From NCBI GenBank assembly GCA_030068145.1, contig JAPJBO010000195.1:1-64000 (forward strand): a stretch of DNA of 64,000 nt, read 5' to 3'. Positions 20,140-28,901 of this stretch are shown one piece after another (the first letter of the stretch is position 1; each line of letters begins with the position of its first letter). Origin of the DNA: Diplonema papillatum. Lineage: Eukaryota > Euglenozoa > Diplonemea > Diplonemida > Diplonemidae. The translations under genes were made by a program, and so were the position numbers. The notes under the pieces are model-generated. The model searched no databases, was not told the origin of the DNA, and worked only from the letters and a program-made list of their open reading frames with translations.

Positions 20140-20640
20140 GCCCGGTGGTTTCTGCTATGAGAAGATTTTTTCCATCAGGTTTCTGCCACGAGAAATTTCC
20201 ACCAATGGGTTCCGTTAGAAAACATTTCCACCAACAATTTCTGTTAGAAAAGTTTTCCGCCAAGCTTCCCGTGAAACAAATTTCCGCCGGTGGTTTCTGC
20301 CATGCAAAAATTTCCATCAGTTTTCTGTCGTGAGAAAATTTCCACCAACAGTATTCCACAAAGAAATTTCCGCCAGTAGTTTCCAAGAACATTTCCACCA
20401 GGTTTCCACCACGAGAGAAATTTCCACCACCAGTTTCCCACGAAAGAAATTTCCGACAGTCGTTTCCACGAGAACATTTCCATCAGGTTTCCGCCACGAG
20501 AAATTTTCACCAGATTTCCGCCACGAGAAAATTCCCATCATTTTTCTGTCGTGAGAGAAAATTTCCACCAACAGTATTCCACGAAGAAATTTCCGCCAGT
20601 AGTTTTCCATGAGAAATTTCCAGCCTACACAGTGACAATA
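20140..20640 (-). repeat. Degenerate minisatellite, about 33-bp units
   Basis: About 15 units of the type TTTCYGCCACGAGAAAATTT-CCACCA. Because the period is a multiple of three, the minus strand stays open and reads as an 11-residue repeat (GGNFxxxKxxxEI). It is not recognisable as a protein family. A larger block recurs (20330-20400 against 20545-20610), showing higher-order duplication. Confidence 0.9.
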
Positions 20641-20756
20641 CAGAAATCTGGAAATTTTTTTTTCCCAGAAACTTTCTGACTTTTTTTTTTCCTCTTTTTT
20701 TGACACACCGGGTTTTCCCGGTGTCTGACACCGGGACACCGGATTTTTAAAGTCCC

Positions 20757-20962
20757 CTGACGTTGAGCGAGGTTTTTTTGATGACCTGCAAGCCTGGTAT
20801 GCGACCTTCGTGGGGCGTGTTGCTGCTTCGCCACTTTGTTGTAGACCCTTGTGGGTCTTGCGGGTCCTCTAGCCTCCGTGACACTGGCCTTGCAAGCACA
20901 ACAAGTTTTCCCCAGAAACTCTCGTGGTTAAACAACCTTCTTTAACCGGCCTGTTTTGAGAA
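20757..20962 (+). repeat. Dispersed repeat family E copy 2
   Basis: CGTTGAGCGAGG, GCCTGGTATGCGACCTTCGT, CGTGTTGCTGCTTCGCCACT and CCTCCGTGACACTGGCCTTG, then AACAACCTTCTTTAACCGGC. It is roughly 90% like 17140-17345 by eye. Confidence 0.82.
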
Positions 20963-21405
20963 TATATTTCGTTTTTTTGGTATAATACATCCTCCTCCTA
21001 CTGCGTATACTGGCTCCGTCTGCTGCTTCGTCTTCACCGTCGCGGGTGATGCATAAATCGAAAGTAGAAAGGTCAGGCAGTGATTCGGTGTGTTTGTCAC
21101 AATCGAAGAAATGGTAATCGTGATAAACTTTCTTTTTGTTCCTTTTACGGCTATTCTCTCCTTTTATGCGTCTTTTGCTCTCTATTGCTGGGAATACCGG
21201 TATTCCTGGACTTTTGGTGCTGAAGGAAGGGATGAATCCGTTCACTTCACCCCCCACGTGGCGCTCGTTTAGCAGGGGCTGCCGAGTCGCACCGTGGCAC
21301 CGTCCTTCTGTGAAGTAAACATAGTAATAAATACTGTTGTCTTCATTACCCTCGTAGAAATAATTTTCTAACCGTGCAGGATAATCCCTGCTTCTTTTCT
21401 CATAG
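20963..21405. other. Intergenic, nothing recognised
   Basis: No gene or repeat recognised. A minus-strand frame (21257-20928) is uninterrupted for 109 codons but has no coding signature. Confidence 0.4.
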
Positions 21406-21685
21406 GTGCCAGGGAAGGCCTGCTACACGGGAGCCAAGCTTCACGTGTTCGACGGTACTGCAGAGCCACGGGCCTACGGGTCAAGTGGCTACCGATTACA
21501 TGACCAAACTAAAGCATCAAGGCTTGGCTCACCTTGGGGCTTGGCGCTCGCGCTGAACACAAGCTCGTCGAGACGGTCAGCCACAGGGCAGAGCGGACGG
21601 GGTTGTGGCACTGAGCTGCCTCCGACTCAAGCTTTGCAAGCTGTGGTTGACCGTCACGTTCCTGGACCAGGAGCGGCCTTTTTTC
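21406..21685 (+). repeat. Dispersed family B, best copy
   Basis: GTGCCAGGGAAGGCCTGCTA through GACCAGGAGCGGCCTTTTTT. It is preceded by a pyrimidine tract ending CATAG at 21405. A C/T-rich run follows. It carries the inner palindrome CAAGCTTTGCAAGC. Confidence 0.88.
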
Positions 21686-22580
21686 TTTTTTCTTTTTTCC
21701 TTTTTCTTCTTCTCTTCTTCTTCCTTCTTTTCTCAGCCGCATGCCATGTGCGAGGAAACTGAGCCACTCCGAGTGGGACCCTCTGATCAGGGTCAATCGC
21801 CAAAGCGGGTCCTTCGGAAGCAGATTTTCGGTTTTCGGTCGGGGGTGCAAGCTTTTGTCCAAAGATTTGTAGTTCATCCTTTCTTTGTTGAAAGAATACT
21901 CGAGGGACTGCCTTGTGCTCATTTCGAAGGAGGCTAGAGGGGAGAAAACAATACAACTACAAATTGGTGTGGTCGGTATAGCCAAGGGGAACTACGGGGG
22001 AACTACGGGGAACTGACCTTGGGGTGTCTTTTTTTTTTTTTTGTAGTGGATTTTTTCAAACGCCACGCACCGGCGCCAAACCGGGAGCTTTGGAGTGAGC
22101 AACCCGGTTCCTCTTGCTTGGGCTTTCCACAGAAGGGCCAAGCCTTTTGAAAAATGGAGCCTTCGGGGTGTCGGAGGTGGTGCTTTCGTGACGCCGGGGC
22201 ATGAAGGATTCGTTGGATTGGAAAGTAGACTCGAACGCTATCGCAGGACTCGCAGAAGTCGGTTGGCTCACGCTTGCAGGACCTAAGTAAATCTCGCTAC
22301 CGGGCCCCCTTCAACGTTCCCCAAGAGGACTGTAGGAAAAGCACAGTTGCCACCATTGCGTGCTTGTACTGGTCCTTGAAAATAATTGCGTTATCGTGAC
22401 GGATGGCAGAGGCCTGACCGATCGAGATCTGCAGAATATCTTGGACATCCCACAGATAAAATTGGCTGCACGCAATCAAGAGTCCGGTGATAGACGAAGA
22501 TATGTGCTTGAGTCCAACTTGTCTGCATGGAAGGGAAGCTGATAAGAAACTGTCTGCATGGAAGGGAAGCTGAGAAGAAG

Positions 22581-23120
22581 TTACTTCTTCATAAACTGCA
22601 TGCCCTCACCCGAAGCATGCCATTCAAGGCTAATGTTGTTGTCGGCAAACTGCTCTACGATCTCTGGAATAGAAGGATGCAGAGCCCGAAGAACCCAAGG
22701 CTTTGCCGTGTCCGAAGTCTCCCAGCGAAAAGAAGCAAACAAGCCGGAGCCTCTCCTTGCGCGCCATTCCGACACTCCAATCCCTCTTGGGTTTGGGCAA
22801 GAAGGTGATCTGCATTCACGTTCAGAAGCCCAGGTGGCGTTTGCATCAGCTCCTCTACTCTGGGAGAAACCGGAAGCTCTCCGGAGATGGTACCTGCATT
22901 CCAACTCGTCCTCTTGGGAAAGGCCAGTCGACGGCTGTATGCAAGTGGGCGGAGGTCCTAGGACTGCGAAGGCGTGACTACCCCACAAGAAGGACTCGCT
23001 GTCTCTCTGTTCTGCCCCTGCCGCCATAGCCATCTTATCCTCGGCCAAGCACCAGTTTCTCCTCCTGCAACGCAACCTTGCCTTCAGCATGGCCATTATG
23101 ACTGTAATTCTGGTTATCAA
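22581..23120 (-). pseudogene. Coding-like fragment in 2.4-kb TIR element, unrecognised
   Basis: A minus-strand frame of 179 residues whose C-terminal part (ALHPSIPEIVEQFADNNISL-EWHASGEGMQF) is preserved at the protein level in copy 2 (ALHPSVPEIVEQFAHNNINL, plus strand 35568-35972). A second frame over the same DNA (GELPVSPRVEELMQTPPGLL in copy 2) looks equally protein-like, so the true frame changes between them. No known domain. Probably a captured or retroelement-derived fragment. Confidence 0.35.
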
Positions 23121-23176
23121 CCTTGCTCCTCGCTCGGGTTGCCGTCTTCGACCGCGACCGCCTCTGATAGTTTGGG

Positions 23177-23386
23177 TTAGAATGCAAATAATCTGTGGCG
23201 ATTTGCGGTGTCGCGGTTATCTCTTCGTACGTGATGTGTCATTCTTCGCCTCTTTAGCTCGACTTGATCGTCGCGCTCAGGCGCGCGTTTGGTGCGTCGC
23301 TTCTTCTTCGATTGCTCGTCCAGGTTCATCGGTTGCTGCACCGGCGCTTTCACACGCCGCACTTCACTTTCTGGTGCTCGTGGCAC
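23177..23386 (-). pseudogene. Basic region shared by three element copies
   Basis: QQPMNLDEQSKKKRRTKRAP followed by ERDDQVELKRR. The same string occurs in copy 2 (plus strand, 35210-35310), and its DNA recurs at 25519-25690 in a third partial copy. It resembles a nuclear-localisation or nucleic-acid-binding segment. I cannot assign a protein. Confidence 0.35.
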
Positions 23387-23489
23387 ACCCGCTCACTCCA
23401 CTTCGTGTTCCGTAGCGTTGAACACCGCCCATCTCGCCGCACGCTCTGCCCTTCCACCTCCACGCGTAGGGAAAAGATCCATCCGGCCG

Positions 23490-23750
23490 GGTTTCGAAGC
23501 GATCGCGGGACCGCAGACCGGTTCCAGGCGCTGCAGTATTGGCTGGATGGGATGTGCTGGTCGGTGGTGGGTGACGTCGCGATGGCAGAGCTCACCGTCG
23601 ACTTTGAAGTGTGCACCAAACTAGATCTTCCGGGTAGTGTCGTAGCGACGACGGACGGGACACCGTTGAGCATGCGTGCGAGGGTACTCGCAAGACTTTT
23701 AAAAACCGTCAGGGTTCAGCGACGAGGCGTGGGGGCGCGGGGCCTCTGGT
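23490..23750 (+). pseudogene. Fragment of LINE-type protein (region preceding RNase H)
   Basis: Reads QYWLDGMCWSVVGDVAMAEL-TVDFEVCTKLDLPG and then TTDGTPLSMRARVLARLLKT. The pattern W-L ... (A/I)EL-x-VDFE-x-(C/Y)T ... LP matches residues 40-76 of the RNase H protein at 41748-40249 (DWLQQTKW..., FIELAVDFELYTGRRLP). Copy 2 (34600-34780) keeps the same reading frame. A retroelement gene fragment has evidently been taken into the TIR element. Confidence 0.55.
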
Positions 23751-24508
23751 AGAACATTTCCTGCTCTCCTTACTGCAGCTGATCCTGTCACTACCTGTCA
23801 AACCGTGACTCGCAGTCTGTCCTTCCTTCTCATCCTATTCCTTCCTCTTCGGGGCACGCAGGCGTGCATGGCGGCGTGGTGTTCCACCTCCCCCCGGGTG
23901 GCGACCACCGCCCCGCAGCTCGGGTAGACATCGCCCGCGAAACCCAGTTCCGTGAGCGCGAGCGGCTCGGACTCGCGCATGGCTGCCCACCGGATGGCGG
24001 CCCTCAGTTCCTCCTCCTTATGGCCGCTCTGCGCAAGTTGGGGCCGTAATACTGCTCTTCCGCCCAGGGCCGACTGCAGAAAGTGGTCGCCACAAAGGAA
24101 TTACCCCCCGAAATTCACCGATTTTGGCCTGGACCAGGTGGCTTGTCTCCTGGGGTCTTTGATCTTGATACGCTCGGATTACCCGAAATTGTCCTTATTT
24201 TGTGACGAAAAAGTGCAAAGTAGCTTGGAAATGCGCTCCAGGACCCAAGGCTGCATACCTGAAGCACTCAGCAAAAAAAACAAGAAACAAAAAAAAAAAA
24301 GACACCCCCCCCCCATGTTGAACTACGGGGGAACTACGGGGAACTGGCCCACCGACCACACCAACAAAGTGGGTCTTTTTTGTTGAACGCTTACGCCCGC
24401 CACTGAACCCAGATTTACCTGTGTTTCGTGTGGGCTACAGCACATTTACCTCCTTTGATACAGCTGGCAGCCTCCTCAAGCATTTCTTACAAAGCAGGTC
24501 CTTGTACA

Positions 24509-24795
24509 AAAATACTCGACGTAGCTGCTTTGACTCCGAATGGAAGGGAGGAAATATAGAGGGGCAAATACAATACAAACACAATCTGATTTGTTCTTCG
24601 CTTACACCACCGTGTGTTGTTTTCGCACTCACAGGACTTTGACCTGTTGTGTTTGTGTGACTTGATCGTGTAGGGATAGACCCGCATGACCTCACGTACG
24701 TGGTTCGGTAGGTACAGCACTTGGGAATCCCTTCGGTTCTTTGTCTGGCAGCATCGTCGAGCATTTCCTTCCAAGCTGGCGCTTATGTATAGAAA
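24509..24795 (+). repeat. SINE-like family F copy
   Basis: AAATACTCGACGTAGCTGCT, GACTCCGAATGGAAGGGAGG, TTCGCTTACACCACCGTGTG, TTGTTTTCGCACTCACAGGA, GACCCGCATGACCTCACGT, CTTCGGTTCTTTGTCTGGCA and ending CATTTCCTTCCAAGCTGGCG-CTTATG. Other copies: 42772-42883 (5' part) and 43163-43425. Start and end resemble family A (AAATACTCGA ... GCTTATRCA), so A and F are probably related families. Confidence 0.82.
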
Positions 24796-24799
24796 AAAG

Positions 24800-26160
24800 G
24801 GGAAGTACGGTTTAAGTGGTGGCTAACCAACCAGCCACCGGGCACTACATTCACAAAGGTGAAAGCGTTTATGCTTTCTCGGGGGAGCCATGTGATGCAA
24901 AATATACTGGCACACCTTTCCCACGAGACCAGTGACGCGCGTTGATCGTTGTAGCGCACGCAGTCGTTCTATTCTTTTCCTGAGGGGGGGGGAAAATCTT
25001 AGTTTAATGTTTAGGCAGAGCACTGCCTCTCATGCATGGTTGATGCTAGCATCAAGTCTTCTTCGAGGAAGATGTCGTCTAGGAAAGGGATGCAAAATAG
25101 AAAATAGAAAGTTGAAATATTTTTCCAAATACCCCAAATACCACACTTTGGAAAATTTTTGTGGGCCCACTTTTGGCAGGGAATTTTGACCATTTCACCT
25201 TCTAGAATGTGACAGCAATGCCTGACTGCAATGCCCAACACTGAGGATAGCTGATAGAGATTCCTTGCACCACGCAGGTCGTTCGACGGGAATATTTCAC
25301 CGCCGTCGGGTCCCTGCTTTCCTGGTCAGGCGAAGGACACGACATCGTAATTATTTTTCAATATTCCAACGGTTGGCAAGAAGAAACTGCCCACCTACCT
25401 GTGTTCTTCGTGCGCGCACTTCCGCACCTCCTCTGTGTACACACATTCCCTCAGGTGAAGAAATCCTGCAAGCATCCCGGCGCTCGGAAGCATTTGCCGC
25501 GGTAGTTGGCACGAGTTTAGGTTAGAAAGCAAAGAATCTGTGGCGATAATCTGCATCGCCGACGTCGCGGTTGTCTCTTCGCACGTGATGTGCCATGCTT
25601 TCGCCTTTTTTAACTCGTCTCGATCGTCGCGCTCCGCGCGCTTGGTGCCTCGCTTCTCCTTCGATTGCTCGTCGAAGGAGAAGCTCGTCGGGTTTGCGGG
25701 TTTGCGGTTGCGCGTCGGTTCCTGCTTATTTACTGGGCGATGGCCGTGTTGCCTGCACTACGTCCTGAGAACCACCTGGAGCACCTGCTGGCCATTCCTG
25801 ATACCTATTGGAGGCCAATGGTGCTCTGCCAACCAGTTAAAGGAAGTGAAATCAGTTGGCAGGAATCCCTCTTTGGGAGAATGGAGTCTGTCATAAAACA
25901 TAGGTTAAATTGACATGAGCCTCTTCAAAGAAGAATGTAACGTGCCATTAGACTTCTCTATTAGATTGAGTAACTTCGTCCGGCGTTCGAGTCCACCAGT
26001 TGCCTTTGAATCCGGAGCTGATCGGCATTCGCGCTGCGTCCAAAAAATTAGGGCTGGCTCTTTCTTCTTTACAGCGGAACTCGCATGCTTTGGCAAGTTT
26101 CACGTAGCATGCTGCCAACTCACTCAATTCATAGTGCTTGTGTTCCCAATGCATTGTCAA
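24800..26160. other. Intergenic with a third partial copy of the 2.4-kb element
   Basis: 25519-25690 matches 23176-23330 (GGTTAGAAAGCAAAGAATCTG, CGTGATGTG, TCGATCGTCGCGCTC, CTTCGATTGCTCGTC), a fragment of the 2.4-kb TIR element. 24990-25070 and 18130-18185 share GCATGGTTGRTGCTAGCATC and AAGTCTTCTT. I see no gene. Confidence 0.55.
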
Positions 26161-26165
26161 CACAA

Positions 26166-26367
26166 AAAATACTCGAGGGACTGCCTTGTGCTAATTTCGA
26201 AGGAGGCTACAGGGGGAGAACACAATACAACCACAAAGTGGGTCTTTTTTGGTGAACGCTTACGCCCGCCACTAAACCCAGATTTACCTGTGTTTCGTGT
26301 GGGCTCTCCTGATCTATCGCAACTGGCAGTCTCCTCAAGCATTTCCTACAAAGCAGGTGCTTATACA
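26166..26367 (+). repeat. SINE-like family A copy with A tail
   Basis: AAATACTCGAGGGACTGCCT to GCAGGTGCTTATACA, followed by ten A at 26367-26376. The ACAGCACATTTACCTCCTTT block is deleted. Confidence 0.88.
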
Positions 26368-26546
26368 AAAAAAAAAGACAGGCGCTTCGTTTTGTTTGTG
26401 CGTGCCGGTTGATCGTTTTCCCACTTGTATTTACCCTGTGTGTATTCAGGTAAGGAATTTATTCTGATCAACCACCAAAACACGCTGCCTACGTCTTTTT
26501 AGCCTGCACAATACATTGAAGGGCAACCCACAAGATTGTTAGTACT

Positions 26547-26758
26547 AAAATACTCGAGGGACTGCCTTGTGCTCATTTCGAAGGAGGCTAGAGGGGGAGA
26601 AAACAATACAACTACAAAGTGGGTCTTTTTTTGTTGAACGCTTACGCCCGCCACTAAACCGAGCTTTACCTGTGTTTCGTGAGCACGTTTACCTCCTTTG
26701 ATCTATCGCAACTGGGGCAGTCTCCTCAAGCATTTCTTACAAAGCAGGTGCTTATACA
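26547..26758 (+). repeat. SINE-like family A copy
   Basis: All inner blocks are present. It lies 180 bp after the previous copy in the same orientation. It is preceded by AGTACTA, which also precedes the copy at 11881. Confidence 0.88.
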
Positions 26759-28240
26759 GAACATTTCCGGAGTTGGGGCTTGCACTGATAAACGAAGCAA
26801 CGGACGATCAGCATCAACTGACCAAAGGTGATGGAAATGATAAGGCAAAAGTTTCTTGTTCTTCGCGTGTACAGGGTATAAACCTCTCTGGTTTTCCTGT
26901 ATTAGCACTTTTTTCGTTGGCTTCGTTTTCTCTTTCATGTGCAACCGTTGTTCCGGAAATGTTCCCGTCAGTACAGATGTTTGTTTGTGCGCACTTCCTT
27001 CAAACCTGTTTTGTTCATCTAACGGGAGTGAGGATAGTACGCTGCCATCGATCTGTTTTTGTTCTTGACAAATTGCATTTGTTAGACACAAAAAAAAATC
27101 AGCACAAAGAAAAGACGGCTTGCCAGTCAAGAACTGGGCTGTTGCGGGGCGTTGCGCGGTCTATTAATGCCCGCGGCCGCACGGCGCAGCATGGCTAACT
27201 GTGACCGAACCCCCCGAGACGGTATAGGTGTGTCAGGAAAGGCAGAAGCACACCGGTGCGCTCCTGCAACTAGTTGCAGTCGCGGGGAAAGCACCTGTGT
27301 CCCCATGGATACTTAAAAACGCCCTGTCCGGGAGACGAAGCCGGGATGACCTGATTTGAAGGCATCTATACTCCTTCAGGGTTGTTTGCACCACAACATC
27401 GGGGTCGGCTGACCCGATTAAATGACCAAGATTCACCCTGTGTAGGAAACTTGAAGCTCCAGGGTTATAATGATTCCGGGTGACGCATTTGTTTGATCTT
27501 GTTTTTGTGTGCTATCGACATTCCGATGGGACGTCTAGCTGAGGGTCTTGCGACCCAAGCTAGCGATCCGAGTCTGAGTCTGAATATTCGCTTTGTGTTT
27601 ACGACGATCCCGTATGGGTTATTCTTCACTACCCAAGGAAACAGATTGTTGAGTGTTGCTTGCAACACCTGGGCCATCGTGTCTCCAGGACCTTTTGCGG
27701 TTGCTCCTTGTTGTTCGCATTCCTAACACTGGGGGGGTTCTTCTTCTTCTTCTTTTTTTTGAAAAAGTGGGAGTCAATTTTGCTGCGTGACCGACGATAC
27801 TGAGCTGCGGCGTCCAGTTTAGCGTCTTGCGAACCGTTCTTGCCAGCTTTTTGTAGAATGACATTTGCTTGACGACGGGGGTTTCAAGTCTCCCGGGTGT
27901 TGGGTTGCGATGTTCAAGGCGTGCGGCGTCTCTGTCTTAGTTCACGCTGTACGCGCACGGGGAATATCTCGTAAATACCACCACATGGTGGGTCGTCCAC
28001 CATCCACGGACTGTACGTAGGGCCTGGGATCATCATTTTTTGTTGCGTTGCCTCCGAGGCCGTACCAGCCTGGTGTTCGTCCTACTACTACCCTGTTGCT
28101 TGCTGCTTTAGCTAGTGTGTCGACTCTCTCCTCCCTTCTTGTTGTTGCTTGACCCAGTTGATCATCTGGAAACCGTTGTTTCTTCACGATTCACGAGGAA
28201 TGTGCCTCCCTTAGGAGTTGTGGAAATTGTGCTAAGCTTA
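26759..28240. other. Intergenic, no gene recognised
   Basis: A plus-strand frame to 27198 (ATVVPEMFPSVQMFVCAHFL...) has no recognisable domain. 27440-27490 and 27865-27905 carry weak matches to the 83-bp repeat (GGGTTATAATGATTCCGGGT; TTTCAAGTCTCCCGGGT). Confidence 0.4.
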
Positions 28241-28284
28241 TAGACGCTCGGGTGCGACACGGCCAGTTGCACGTTTCTACTGAT

Positions 28285-28850
28285 ACGCTCGAATAAGCCG
28301 AGACACTCTGTAGTACTGCGGCGTGAGGCATTGTCACTGCAGCATTGCACTGCACCTGTTCCGGCACGTTTGCAAAGTGTTGGGTATGCTTGCATTGATA
28401 TCGAAGGCGTCCTGTGGCACCTTCTCATGTGACTACACCACCAGGGGTGGCTTGAGCAAGCCGAGACACTGCGGCGTGAAACATTGTCACTACAGCATTG
28501 TACTGCACCTGTTCCGGCGCGTTTGCAAAGTGTTGGGCATGCTTGCATTGATATCGCAAGCGTCCTGTGGCACCTTCTCAAGTGACTACACCACCAGGGG
28601 TGGCTTGAGCAAGCCGAGACACTCTGTAGTACTGCGGCGTGAGGCATTGTCACTGCAGCATTGTACTGCACCAAAGTGTTGGGGATGCTTGCATTGATAT
28701 CGAAGGCGTCCTGTGGCACCTTCTCATGTGACTACACCACCAGGGGTGGCTTGAGCAAGCCGAGACACCGCGGCGTGAAACATTGTCACTACAGCATTGT
28801 ACTGCGCCTGTTCCGGCGCGTTTGCAAAGTGTTGGGCAATCCGCAAGATT
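28285..28850. repeat. Satellite, four units of about 150-155 bp
   Basis: Unit: AAGCCGAGACACTSTGTAGT, GCGGCGTGARRCATTGTCAC, TTGTACTGCACCTGTTCCGG, AAGTGTTGGGYATGCTTGCA, GCGTCCTGTGGCACCTTCTC and CTACACCACCAGGGGTGGCT. Units start near 28293, 28453, 28605 and 28757; the third lacks the TTCCGGCGCGTTTGC block. It ends about 50 bp before the stop of gene A on the opposite strand. Confidence 0.92.
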
Positions 28851-28901
28851 TTGTGCGTTGGTACCGAAGAAGTCTGCGATTCAGTCCTCAAGGGCGACCG
28901 A

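Larger units (their letters stand above)
21964..24364 (+). mobile_element. 2.4-kb TIR element, copy 1
   Basis: Ends TTGGTGTGGTCGGT (21964) and ACCGACCACACCAA (ending 24364), with a second inner inverted block (GGAACTACGGGGGAACTACG and its inverse). A 4-bp duplication (CAAA) of the interrupted SINE flanks it. A second copy in the opposite orientation is at 34038-36538. The two differ by indels and many substitutions. Contents are fragments of other genes, not a transposase, so this looks like a non-autonomous, gene-fragment-carrying element. Confidence 0.85.
21894..24500 (+). repeat. SINE-A copy split by a 2.4-kb TIR element
   Basis: The 5' part (21894-21963) stops at ACTACAAA, and the 3' part (24365-24500) resumes CAAAGTGGGTCTTTTTTGTT, so the original reads ACTACAAAGTGGG as in other copies. 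CAAA is present once in uninterrupted copies and twice here. The end at 24500 runs directly into the SINE-like family F (AAAAATACTCGACGTAG). Confidence 0.88.

Noticed and set aside
20140-20640. CRISPR-like array
   Set aside because: Units vary throughout and there is no constant repeat with unique spacers; the genome is eukaryotic.
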